A DNA stretch of 31,815 nt from a virus, in IMG/VR virus record IMGVR_UViG_3300032084_002774, positions 1 through 31,815 of that record; one strand, given 5' to 3'. Numbering within the stretch: the first letter of the stretch is position 1; the number at the start of each line of letters is the position of its first letter. A program made the translations under genes and the position numbers. Below are positions 1 through 8,900 of the stretch, one piece after another. Under the pieces are notes generated by a model, which was not told the origin of the DNA, searched no databases, and saw only the letters and a program-made list of their open reading frames with translations.

Positions 1-1
1 C

Positions 2-292
2 TATTCTATTGAAAAATATGAATTTGGATCATCGAACCCGATTCAAACATTCTGGATTCCTGCAGTATATATCTATCTGGGTCTAGATTACATAGACTCA
101 CAGGTTAAATATGGAAAGAAATATACATACAAGGTATTCGCTTATAAGATCACACTAGACACCAGACTTGAATACACATTTACGATAGTTGGGGATGAAG
201 AAAGGATTGATGAGCCACCAGATGATGAGCCACCAGAAACAAAAAGTGGTGCAGACATAGACAAAGGTACTTTACCGCAAGAGGTTTTTTGA
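2..292 (+). CDS. Virion/tail structural protein, 3' part only (5' cut by window edge)
   Basis: The gene enters from the left edge in the frame whose first full codon is at base 2 and reaches TGA at 290-292. About 96 residues are visible: an aromatic beta-rich stretch (KYTYKVFAYKI, fibronectin-III-like in feel), then an acidic proline-rich linker (DEPPDDEPPETKSG). I do not recognise a named family; the neighbourhood of virion genes and the beta-rich composition suggest a tail or baseplate-associated protein. The frame stops 94 nt before the next gene, an unusually large gap for this genome, and the +1 frame continues with compatible acidic sequence to a TAA at 369-371, so the real product probably extends to there (see the frameshift entry). 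Function is inferred from context only. Confidence 0.6.
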   Translation, partial: YSIEKYEFGSSNPIQTFWIPAVYIYLGLDYIDSQVKYGKKYTYKVFAYKITLDTRLEYTFTIVGDEERIDEPPDDEPPETKSGADIDKGTLPQEVF

Positions 293-371
293 GACAATAG
301 CAGGTTTTGAAGATGAATTTGGCAATTCATCAGGCTTCGGTGCTGGCTTTGAACCAGATCCGGATGCATAA
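279..371 (+). other. Candidate +1 programmed frameshift site and in-frame extension
   Basis: The upstream gene ends GAG GTT TTT TGA G. An SD-like AAGAGG (279-284) lies 2 nt before the TTT codon (287-289), and TGA follows directly. A P-site tRNA-Phe can slip +1 and re-pair perfectly because bases 285-290 are all T. The +1 frame then reads ETIAGFEDEF and onward, ending GFEPDPDA-TAA at 369-371, 14 nt before the next ATG. This is the arrangement of the bacterial prfB (RF2) site (SD-like, 3 nt, CTT TGA). The alternative is one extra T in a homopolymer from sequencing or assembly; removing one T also gives a continuous frame. The extension is acidic and Gly/Phe-rich like the preceding linker. Confidence 0.5.
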
Positions 372-385
372 ACAAGGGATTAACA

Positions 386-1183
386 ATGGCAGAAAAAAAG
401 ATATTAGTAAAAGCTACAAATTATTTAAAGATAGTTAAAATACCGTTCTATGAAGACTCTGGGGCAGTTGTGGATAATCCGCCAAACTTTCCAGATACAG
501 AGTTTGTGACATACAAGGGGAAAAAAGACAAAATAAATGTTTTGCTTCGCTCTGGACAAGGAACAACAGAGGCCACTCCAATTGTATTTTCGGATTCGGA
601 AGCAGAATTTTACGAACTGTTTAGAGAATCAAGAAAAATGAATGATTTTGAAAAAATAGATTTTATTTCTGATGATTTTGCCAATATCCCAACCAGATTT
701 GAGATAAGAAGACTTGCGACACCTCCTTCTTCCTATCAGGATTTTAAAAATGCTAGAGTCTCCTTAGTCGAAACGCCGTATGGCAAAGACTCATTTGCTT
801 CGTCGTCAAGCTTTTTGGATAATGTGGAGTCAAACAAAAAATATTATTATATCTTTAGGTCAGTGGACAGAAGAGGTGTCTTTTCTAACCCGACAGCTAT
901 ATTTCAAATAGAAATAGTTGAAAATTCGGGAGCTGTCTACCCCCTAATAGAAGTGTATGAAATAAAAGAAGGTGACAAAACTCCTTCAAAAACATTAAAA
1001 AGACTATTTAATATAGTTCCGAGATTAAAGCAAGTCTTGCCAGACTACTCGGATGCTCTTAATCTGGGTACAGAAAATATTTCCATTTTTGGAAAAACTT
1101 TCAAACTCAGAATGACTTCTAAAACAACTGGCAAGGTTGTAGATTTTAATGTAGAATTCACAAAAGAGGAAGTGAGTAAATAA
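386..1183 (+). CDS. Putative virion structural protein (tail-associated), 265 aa
   Basis: Starts at ATG 386 behind a modest purine-rich site (AAGGGA). No catalytic motifs are visible. The middle contains KKYYYIFRSVDRRG followed by FSNPTAIFQIEI, the kind of beta-strand and turn pattern seen in fibronectin-like domains of large-phage tail proteins. The C-terminus (GKTFKLRMTSKTTGKVVDFN) is a second beta-rich segment. It sits between the partial gene at the left edge and the next structural gene, in what looks like a late tail module. The precise role (baseplate rim, fibre connector) cannot be read from the sequence; the structural assignment is inference from context and composition. Confidence 0.55.
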   Translation: MAEKKILVKATNYLKIVKIPFYEDSGAVVDNPPNFPDTEFVTYKGKKDKINVLLRSGQGTTEATPIVFSDSEAEFYELFRESRKMNDFEKIDFISDDFANIPTRFEIRRLATPPSSYQDFKNARVSLVETPYGKDSFASSSSFLDNVESNKKYYYIFRSVDRRGVFSNPTAIFQIEIVENSGAVYPLIEVYEIKEGDKTPSKTLKRLFNIVPRLKQVLPDYSDALNLGTENISIFGKTFKLRMTSKTTGKVVDFNVEFTKEEVSK

Positions 1184-1192
1184 ATAGAAAAA

Positions 1193-1240
1193 TGTTTTTG
1201 CAAAATCGATAAAAACAAACTATTTATTATATAAAAAACC
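1193..1240 (+). promoter_or_regulatory. AT-rich intergenic control region with ACTATTTAT motif (late promoter candidate)
   Basis: The 81-nt gap before the 1265 gene holds a 7-bp inverted repeat (TGTTTTT 1193-1199, AAAAACA 1211-1217), then ACTATTTAT (1219-1227) and TATAAAAA (1230-1237). ACTATTTAT recurs in the two other long gaps before virion genes (18566, 19007). TATAAAAA resembles the T4 late -10 element TATAAATA. Which of the two is the actual promoter core cannot be decided here; AT-rich background makes chance matches likely. Confidence 0.35.
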
Positions 1241-1264
1241 GTTTTTTTAAAAGGAAAATTTTCT

Positions 1265-2194
1265 ATGGCGTTTTTAGACAACAGTGGTGACATCATACTT
1301 GATGCAGTTTTAACAGATGCGGGTCGTCAAAGACTTGCAAGGGGCGATGGCTCCTTCAAAATTACCAAGTTTGCACTTGGCGATGATGAAATTAATTATG
1401 AATTATATGACAAGGTTGATTCACGAGGTTCGGCATTTTATGATTTGGAAATTCTACAATCTCCAGTCTTCGAAGCTTTTACAAACAATACCGCTACCAT
1501 GAAATCAAAACTGGTAACAATCGCTAGAAATGATATTCTTTATCTGCCGGTTCTTCTCTTAAACACGAAGTCTAGTACTGGTGCATTTTCTTTATCCACA
1601 GTACACAACTTAGAGGGCACTATTCCCCTTTCGTCCGACGCGGCAACCACAGATGCTCTGGCTAAAGCTGCCACTGGTCCCGGATCGAACACCTTTTATC
1701 CGGCGGAAAGCGGCATCAATTCTGCTGTCGTGATAGATCAGGGGTTAAACACAGATGCAATACCACCATCAAATACCATCTCTGGTGATCTTTACGAAGA
1801 CAGCTACTCCATTCAGTTGGATAACCGGCTACTGATATTACGAGATGCCAGCCCAGCAGGTGCAAAGGTCGATGAATCTTTTATTGATGACGACAATATT
1901 GCCCTATATAACGTTAGTTCCCCATCAGGTATGATAGAAGATATCTCCAAGGATATCGGAGATGAAGATTCAGAAATTCAAGGACCAAGAGGTTCTAGAC
2001 TCTCATTGGGTTTTAAATCCTCTACAGACGTTATGACAAGTACTTACCTTTTCACTCGTCTCGGAGGCGAAATTACCTTGGGGGCAACCCCCCAAACTTA
2101 TTATTATATTGATACAAATGTGAGAATAACCGGACTTACAACGGGTTATAGAATTGACTTGCCTTTGAGAATATTAAAAATTAAAAATACATAG
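1265..2194 (+). CDS. Virion structural protein with conserved 'FLDNSGDIILDAVLTDAGRQRL' type N-terminus, 309 aa
   Basis: ATG 1265 follows AAGGA with 9 nt spacing. The first 45 residues (FLDNSGDIILDAVLTDAGR, then GDGSFKITKFALGDDEINY) form a motif I associate with an uncharacterised structural protein of large marine and freshwater myoviruses. The rest is Ser/Thr/Gly-rich and beta-like, ending in a short basic segment (LRILKIKNT). There is no enzymatic motif. It follows a larger AT-rich gap that may hold a promoter and begins a run of three related-looking structural genes. Likely a tail or baseplate-surface protein; exact position in the particle is unknown. The family memory is established only loosely and should be treated as inference. 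Confidence 0.6.
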   Translation: MAFLDNSGDIILDAVLTDAGRQRLARGDGSFKITKFALGDDEINYELYDKVDSRGSAFYDLEILQSPVFEAFTNNTATMKSKLVTIARNDILYLPVLLLNTKSSTGAFSLSTVHNLEGTIPLSSDAATTDALAKAATGPGSNTFYPAESGINSAVVIDQGLNTDAIPPSNTISGDLYEDSYSIQLDNRLLILRDASPAGAKVDESFIDDDNIALYNVSSPSGMIEDISKDIGDEDSEIQGPRGSRLSLGFKSSTDVMTSTYLFTRLGGEITLGATPQTYYYIDTNVRITGLTTGYRIDLPLRILKIKNT

Positions 2195-2206
2195 GATTAC
2201 AACAAC

Positions 2207-3247
2207 ATGGCTACGACTTTTAAAAATTTGATACCCAACAAGGATATAGCAGTAACTAGAACACTGCTAAATGAGGCTATTCCGATTACCGGATCAATTG
2301 TATCTGGAACCTACGAGGATAACAATGTAAAGAATTATGCTCACGGCATGTTCCAATCAGTATATGACTATCCTTATTTGAGTTCTTCAGCAAACCATAT
2401 TTTTGACCTCACTGTAGGTTATTCAGCAACATCTACTCTATCCAGCTCAGCAAGTGTCCAGAATGCAAAGAAAATAAATGTCTATAATCAAATGGCACAA
2501 GTCTTGGTAGGACACGACACAGTAGGTAACATTAGAGAATTTGATAGAGATGGGAGCTTTTCCTCAGACGGCGATAAAATGAGGGAGTGTGTTTTTATTA
2601 ATTTTGCCCGATTACTTGGCAAAGATGAAATCAAAAAACAATCATTCACCATTCAGTTCGCTACTGGTGGTACGCCAGTATCTCCAGATTGGGCAGGCTT
2701 GATAACAATTCAAGATCTAAATGCACAAACGGATTACAGAACAAACTCCCCTGTCGGAGACTATGGATTCTTATACACCAGTTCCGCAACGGTTAACCCC
2801 TCATCTTCTGTTGGGTTGCTATATTATCAAGCGGGTGTGGCGGTTCTTACTGCCTCTGTATTCAGTGGGCAATTTGGCAAGCCAGAAGCGGGATATGATA
2901 CCGGCTCTATTGATGCTGTTTTGACGGGCTCGGAAATTTCTTCATCTTGTGACGGAATTAGAAACAGGTGGTATGATAATGACTTCAACAATACAACGGA
3001 GCTTAATTCATCTATTTTCTTCTGCCGCGCATCGACCACCGAATTTAATTATAGTTCAAATCCCACTTATTTGAGTGAAAGTCAGATTAGAGTAAAGACA
3101 ATATCCTCTGATTCGCCAACTGCATATATCACGACTGTGGGGCTATATTCTGCAGACAACGAGCTTCTTGCAGTGGCAAAATTATCAGAACCACTAAAGA
3201 AAGATCCAACCAATGAGATTACTTTGCGTGTTCGTTTAGATTATTAA
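2207..3247 (+). CDS. Virion structural protein, 346 aa, C-terminal domain shared with next gene
   Basis: ATG 2207 follows AGGA (about 2193-2196), which overlaps the stop of the previous gene. The protein is rich in Ser, Thr, Asn and Tyr with repeated SSS turns, as in phage tail-surface proteins. Its last roughly 75 residues contain NPTYLSESQIRV, TTVGLYSADNELLAVAKLSE and PLKKDPTNEITLRVRLDY. The following gene ends with a diverged version (SKVGIYDENKNLIGIATVAN, PVKKEENQNFTFKLKMDI), so the two are paralogues over this domain. I infer two related tail or baseplate subunits that arose by duplication. No enzymatic motif is seen, and the specific role is unknown. Confidence 0.6.
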   Translation: MATTFKNLIPNKDIAVTRTLLNEAIPITGSIVSGTYEDNNVKNYAHGMFQSVYDYPYLSSSANHIFDLTVGYSATSTLSSSASVQNAKKINVYNQMAQVLVGHDTVGNIREFDRDGSFSSDGDKMRECVFINFARLLGKDEIKKQSFTIQFATGGTPVSPDWAGLITIQDLNAQTDYRTNSPVGDYGFLYTSSATVNPSSSVGLLYYQAGVAVLTASVFSGQFGKPEAGYDTGSIDAVLTGSEISSSCDGIRNRWYDNDFNNTTELNSSIFFCRASTTEFNYSSNPTYLSESQIRVKTISSDSPTAYITTVGLYSADNELLAVAKLSEPLKKDPTNEITLRVRLDY

Positions 3248-3273
3248 TTCTTTTCAGACTAATTATTAATACC

Positions 3274-4440
3274 ATGTCATTGAAAAAATTCGAAAGCAAG
3301 GATATACTGTATAATGTTTTGGAGACAAATCCAAAGCAGAAGATACAGATATATAATTCAAAAATGTATTTAAATGATCAGAGAGAGATCTCTGGCTCAT
3401 TTGCCGATCCTGTTCCGGCTGTCCCAACGGGGTTTGTTTCCTTGTTCGAAATAAATGTAGACAGAAACGAATCTCAAACAGGGCTTGTTTATCCTTTTGT
3501 CACAAAGGACGGAAATCTCATAGGCACTAAGACAATTTCAACAACGACATTTAATAGTGATTTTTCATATGGAGACATGATAACTGGTAGTTATCCTCTA
3601 TCCTCTAGTATAAAAAGGGATTTTTATCAAACGGGTCAGGCAAGACCAGAACTCCAATCGCTAAAGAATACTTTAAATTATTATATCCCGTTGAGCAACC
3701 ATTACGAATTTAATTCTTCTCTAGGGAACAAGGGAACTCAAGATTTAAATTTAATATCAATACCATCCATAATGTACGGGAGTTCTATAAACAAGGGATC
3801 TTTAAAGCTGGATTTTTATATCTCTGGCACACTTTTTGGCACCTTGGAAGATATAAATAAGAATGGCGAGCTGATCCAGACCGGCCCCGCCGGATCTCCG
3901 GGTTCTGGCTCTGTGGCTGGTGTCGCACTATATAATGAGGGCTTTTTGGTATTAACCGGTTCGTGGGCATTGGATTCCACAACCAGAAACTATATTGCTG
4001 ACCCCGGCAGTCTAAAAAACCCGGCTTGGCTCTATTTTGGAGTAGGCGCACAAGACTCCATTTCTCCGGGAACGGTACCATCTTCTAGCTATGAGATGGT
4101 CTTTGAGGGCATAAACAAGATACCCACCTTGACACTTTTTGCCCATGCTGATAAGGGCGAGATGAATAACTCCAACAATCCGACATTTATTCAGAAGGGT
4201 CAGGCTATTACTCCATACACTTCATCTTATTTATATAAACAGAACGACAACTTACAAATAAAAAACATTGTTAGCTCATCGTATACAGACTACTCTGCAT
4301 CATTCTCGAAAATTACTTATATATCAAAAGTTGGTATTTACGATGAAAATAAAAACCTAATCGGAATCGCAACGGTTGCAAATCCGGTTAAAAAAGAAGA
4401 AAATCAAAATTTTACCTTTAAACTAAAAATGGATATTTAA
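3274..4440 (+). CDS. Virion structural protein, 388 aa, paralogue of upstream gene
   Basis: ATG 3274 has no clear Shine-Dalgarno, only an AT-rich 26-nt spacer, so expression may depend on coupling to the previous gene. The central region is Gly/Ser/Pro-rich (TGPAGSPGSGSVAGVALYNE), and the C-terminus repeats the domain of the 2207-3247 gene with many conservative changes (VGIYDENKNLIGIA versus VGLYSADNELLAVA). The stop TAA shares its last A with the ATG of the RuvC-like gene (TAATG). Inferred to be a second tail/baseplate paralogue, possibly forming a hetero-oligomer with its neighbour. Confidence 0.6.
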   Translation: MSLKKFESKDILYNVLETNPKQKIQIYNSKMYLNDQREISGSFADPVPAVPTGFVSLFEINVDRNESQTGLVYPFVTKDGNLIGTKTISTTTFNSDFSYGDMITGSYPLSSSIKRDFYQTGQARPELQSLKNTLNYYIPLSNHYEFNSSLGNKGTQDLNLISIPSIMYGSSINKGSLKLDFYISGTLFGTLEDINKNGELIQTGPAGSPGSGSVAGVALYNEGFLVLTGSWALDSTTRNYIADPGSLKNPAWLYFGVGAQDSISPGTVPSSSYEMVFEGINKIPTLTLFAHADKGEMNNSNNPTFIQKGQAITPYTSSYLYKQNDNLQIKNIVSSSYTDYSASFSKITYISKVGIYDENKNLIGIATVANPVKKEENQNFTFKLKMDI

Positions 4441-4952
4441 TGATATTAGGATTAGATGTGAGCACAAGCATTATTGGTGTTTGTTTGTTGAAAGACAACA
4501 AGATTGTCAAGGCAGATTATATTGATTTAAGAAAAGTCTCCGGACTGCTACATAAAGCGCAAGCAGTAGAAAACTATATAAACAATAATTTAAAAGAAGT
4601 TAAGATAGAGCACATATTTATCGAGCAAGCTTTGATGTTTTTCCGACGTGGAGGATCAACGGCCAAAACAATGGCAATATTACAAAATTTCAACGGAGTA
4701 GTATCGTGGCTTTGTTTTAAATTGTTGGGATTAGAGCCTCAATACATTACACCAATCTCCGCGAGATCTAAATGTGGCATAAAAGTACCGAGAGGGAAAA
4801 AAGCAAAGGAAGTGGTAATGGAGCATTTCTTGGAAACCAAAGAGTTCCCAATCGATTATACCAGATATGGTAACGTGCAGAAATATTGCTACGATATCGC
4901 AGATGCAGTAGTAGTCGCAAAAGCAGGATCAAAAATAATCCTTGACACGTAG
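4440..4952 (+). CDS. RuvC-like Holliday-junction resolvase / RNase H-fold nuclease, 170 aa
   Basis: The N-terminus ILGLDVSTSIIGVCLL is the RNase H-fold beta hairpin with catalytic Asp6; IFIEQAL supplies the second acidic residue (Glu62), and YDIADAVVVA (Asp152 and Asp155) is the C-terminal acidic motif. The layout and length match RuvC/phage resolvases (about 160-180 aa). Such enzymes cut four-way junctions and branched DNA so that concatemers can be packaged or recombination finished. It overlaps the upstream structural gene by 1 nt (TAATG) yet is functionally grouped with the primase and SbcCD genes that follow. A strong promoter begins inside its last codons, so downstream genes need not be expressed with it. 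Confidence 0.85.
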   Translation: MILGLDVSTSIIGVCLLKDNKIVKADYIDLRKVSGLLHKAQAVENYINNNLKEVKIEHIFIEQALMFFRRGGSTAKTMAILQNFNGVVSWLCFKLLGLEPQYITPISARSKCGIKVPRGKKAKEVVMEHFLETKEFPIDYTRYGNVQKYCYDIADAVVVAKAGSKIILDT

Positions 4953-4977
4953 AAAATAGTGTGTTATATTAAGAGTA
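4942..4977 (+). promoter_or_regulatory. Strong sigma70-type promoter (TTGACA-17-TATATT, extended -10) before the primase
   Basis: TTGACA at 4942-4947 is a perfect -35. The spacer is exactly 17 nt (4948-4964). TATATT at 4965-4970 matches five of six bases of the -10 consensus and is preceded by TGT, the extended -10 element. Expected transcription start, about 7 nt after the -10, falls at about 4977, which is the A of the best primase ATG. The promoter overlaps the 3' end of the RuvC-like gene. It is the clearest host-RNA-polymerase promoter I noticed in the window and would suit early expression of primase and SbcCD from within late structural genes. Confidence 0.75.
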
Positions 4978-5912
4978 TGAATGAGAAACTTTCCATACTT
5001 CACAATATTCTAGGTAGGAGTTATAAATCAAACGGGGAACACCTTTTTGCATGCCCATACTGTGGTCATCCCAAAAATAAATTCTCTATCAATATTGAGA
5101 AGAATGTTTATAAATGTTGGATTTGTGATGCAAGAGGAAAAAACCTATTTCGAGTTATTAAAAAGTTCGGCAATCGTAGTCAACTAGAACACTGGAAACA
5201 AATAACTGGAAATGTAGAAGATCTAAATAAGATTAATTTTCTTTTTCAAAAAGAAGAAAAGGAAGAAAAAAGAGAAACTATCTTAAATATGCCAGAGGGC
5301 TTTAAAACACTTACAAGACCATCCAACTCTAGATCTTACAGGACCGCTTTGGGATATTTATCAAATCGAGGAATAGAAAAACTAGATATATTAAGATGGA
5401 AAATGGGGTATTGTGATTCTGGAAAATTTAAGGATCGAATAATCATCCCTTCTTTTAACTTAGACGGCAATTTAAATTATTATATTGCTAGAACATATGC
5501 TGATAATTATAAGAGATATTTAAACCCTTCTGTTAGCCGAGACATAGTGTTTAATGAACTGAACGTTGATTTTGACCGAGAAATTACAATCGTGGAAGGT
5601 GTCTTCGACGCTATAAAGGCATCTAACGCAGTGCCAATTTTAGGCTCTACCGTTCGCGAAAGCTCAAAGCTTTTCAAGAAAATTCTACAAAATGATACCC
5701 CGGTGCTTTTAGCACTTGACCCAGACGCATCAAAAAAGACAAATTCGATTAGGAAGTTAATTCTAAAATACGGAATCGAAGTAAGACAAGTAAAATACCA
5801 AGATCGACGAGACCTTGGAGAGATGACAAAACAGGAAGTTAGATTACTGTCAAATAACGCCCCTTACATGGACTCTTTTGACGGGCTGATTGAAGCCATA
5901 AATTCTTTATAG
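4977..5912 (+). CDS. DNA primase, zinc-finger plus Toprim, 311 aa
   Basis: An in-frame GTG exists at 4959, but it lies inside the predicted promoter; ATG 4977 is the better start. The N-terminal zinc ribbon has CPYC (Cys26, Cys29) and CWIC (Cys47, Cys50), the CHC2-type DNA-binding finger of DnaG/T7-like primases. A catalytic Toprim core follows: IVEGVFDA with Glu207 and LALDPDA with Asp248/Asp250. The enzyme makes RNA primers at a replication fork. No helicase domain is fused, so a separate replicative helicase must lie elsewhere. The C-terminus ends 10 nt before the SbcCD start, indicating co-transcription. Recognised from motifs; high confidence for primase, lower for the exact T4 gp61 versus DnaG subfamily. 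Confidence 0.88.
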   Translation: MNEKLSILHNILGRSYKSNGEHLFACPYCGHPKNKFSINIEKNVYKCWICDARGKNLFRVIKKFGNRSQLEHWKQITGNVEDLNKINFLFQKEEKEEKRETILNMPEGFKTLTRPSNSRSYRTALGYLSNRGIEKLDILRWKMGYCDSGKFKDRIIIPSFNLDGNLNYYIARTYADNYKRYLNPSVSRDIVFNELNVDFDREITIVEGVFDAIKASNAVPILGSTVRESSKLFKKILQNDTPVLLALDPDASKKTNSIRKLILKYGIEVRQVKYQDRRDLGEMTKQEVRLLSNNAPYMDSFDGLIEAINSL

Positions 5913-5922
5913 GAGAACAAAT

Positions 5923-8900
5923 TTGAAGTTTGCTCATATTGCCGATACCCATATCAGAAATCTAAAGTTTCATTACGAATATAAAATCGTTTTCGAAAAA
6001 CTTTATAAGTCTCTAAAGAAAGAGAAAGTGGATTATATAATTCACTGTGGCGACATTGCCCATACAAAGACCCAAATCTCACCAGAGTTTGTGGAAATGT
6101 GTACTAACTTCTTTCGTTCATTAGCTGATATTGCCCCAACATACATTATTTTGGGAAATCACGATGGGAACTTAAAGAATTCCAGCCGACAAGACGCTCT
6201 AACACCCATTGCTGAAGCTTTGGAGCACCCAAGGTTACATTTGCTTAAGAATTCCGGAGAAACGATTCTGAGCGATTCTGTGGCAATAAATGTGTTATCA
6301 GTTTTTGACGAAGAAAATTGGGTTAAACCTGCCGATGATAATAAAATAAATATTGCTCTATATCACGGATCCGTCAGTGGAGTAAAAACTGACACTGGCT
6401 GGGTAATGGACCACGGCGAGCATCCGATTGAGATCTTTGAGGGGCACGATTACGCTTTCCTTGGAGATATTCATAAAACCAACCAGTGTCTTGATGAGGA
6501 AGGTCGCATCCGATACTGCGGATCTACTGTTCAACAGAATCATGGCGAAACTAATGATAAGGGCTTTTTAGTTTGGGACATCAAAGATAAAGAAAGTTTT
6601 GAATGCAGGCACATTGAACTTAAAAATCCCAGACCCTTTGTAACTATTAGCTTGACACCAAAAGGGAAGATGCCCAAGAACACAAGTGTTCCAGAAAAAG
6701 CAAGACTTCGCCTAATCTCGGAAAATAATTTGCCTCTCCATACTATGAGAAAAGCAATTGATGTCGCCAAGAGGCGTTTTAAGCCGGAAAGTATTTCTTT
6801 TTTCAATAGGGCTGCTGGAAAAAAGGGCAATGTTACCGACGAAAATGGTAATTTACTGGTTGAGAACCTTCGGGATATTGATGTTCAAGAGAGGCTAATA
6901 AAAGAATATTTAAAAGATTATGAATTGGACGAAGATGTAGAAAATCAAGTTTTAGACTTAAATTTGAAATACAATAAAATCGCAGAAGAAAATGAGCAGA
7001 TAGCCAGAAACGTAAATTGGAGACTCAAATCTTTAGAGTTTGATAACCTTTTTAATTATGGAGAGTCAAATTCTGTAAATTTTGAAAACCTCGAAGGGAT
7101 TATTGGAATTTTCGGAAAAAATTACTCTGGAAAATCTAGCATCATAGATTCTCTTCTGTTTACGGTTTTTAACTCTACATCTAAAAATGATAGAAAGAAT
7201 CTAAATGTAATTAACCAAAACAAGGAATATTGTTCTGGCAAAGCTGTACTTTCAATTGGAGATCTAGATTACACGATCGAAAGGAAGGCAGAAAAATATA
7301 TCAAAAATTTGAAAGGAAAGCAAACAACCGAAGCTAAAACAGATTTAGAATTTTCAGTTTATTCCGAAATAGAACAGGGCTCTGAAAGCCTAAACGGATT
7401 ATCTAGACCCGACACAGACAGAAACATAAGAAAAGTTTTTGGAACTTTAGACGACTTTTTGTATTCTTCCATGGCCAGTCAAATGGATTCTCTCTCTTTC
7501 ATCAAAGAGGGGTCTACAAAAAGAAAAGAAATTTTAGCCAACTTTCTAGACCTTAAATTTTTCGAAACAAAATATAAATTAGCAAAAGAGGACTCCACAG
7601 ACACTAGGGGTGCATTAAAAAAGATGAGCGGCAAAGATTTCAACAAAGAAATTTCAGACGCAAAAAATAACTTAATTGAATCCGAACGTGAATTAAGAGA
7701 CAAGAAAAGAGTGTGTCAAGAATATAAAAAACAAATCGAGACATATTTTGTAGATATTAAAAATATTGAAGAAAAAATTAACTCAATCCCTGCTGAAGTA
7801 ATTGACGTAGTAAAAGTTAAAACGCTTCTGGGCGATAAAAAGAAGAAACTCTTGGGTGCGAATGAAGAAATTGACGAATTAAAGAAAAATAAGCAAAAGT
7901 CAGAAAAAGATTATGACACAATTAAGAGCTTTCTCGGTACCTATGATAAAGAGCAATTATTTGACAAAAAGTTGAAAATAGACAATTTATCTAAAGACAT
8001 CGGCGGCTTAAATCTGAAGTTAAAAGAGGAAAATAAAGATTTAGCATACAATCGGAAAAAAATAAAAATGCTAGAAGACCATGAATACGATCCCGATTGT
8101 GAATATTGTTGTGAAAATCCATTTGTTAAAGATGCACACAAATCCAAGGATCATCTTCCAGTGAATGAGGAGAGGATCTTAGATTTTGAGACTTCTATCT
8201 CATCCTTAAAAGAAGAAATAGTTGAATTAAACCCGGATCTGATTGAGAAAAAGATTTCTGTCTACAATGAAATTTTAGGAGAAAGAAACAGACTCTCGAA
8301 TGAAATCATTAATCATGGTTTGAAAATCGACAAAAATAAATCTTGTATCACCAACTTGCTAAATGAAGTAGAAAAACTAGAAGGCGAGCTTTCTGAATAC
8401 GAGCAAAATAAAAAAGCTATTGAAAATTTGGAAAGTCTAAATTCAGAATTAAAAGATTTAAAATTTCAAGAGCAATCCGCAAAAAACAAAAGCGAGATCT
8501 GTAATAGTGATATTATGAAATTATATAAAGCCGTGGGATCCTTAGAGCAAAAAGTCTCTAACTTGCAAGAACAAAAAGATTCTTTCGAATCACTACAGTC
8601 AGAAATATCTGCATATGATTTATATATGACATGTATGAAATCGAATGGAATTGCCTTTGAGGTTATTCGTAAAAAATTACCTATAATCAATGAGGAAATA
8701 GCAAAGATTTTGGCAAATATTGTTGATTTTGAGATATTTTTTGAAGATGATGAAAATAGGTTGGATATTTTTATTCGTCATCCTTTATATGAGCCTCGTC
8801 CGTTAGAGATGGGCTCTGGGGCGGAAAAAACAATTGCAGCGATGGCAATTAGATTAGCCTTGCTGAGTGTTTCTAGCTTGCCAAAGGGGGACATCTTCAT

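Noticed and set aside
4959-4976. GTG 4959 as the primase start
   Set aside because: It lies within the spacer/-10 of the strong promoter and has no ribosome site; ATG 4977 is preferred.
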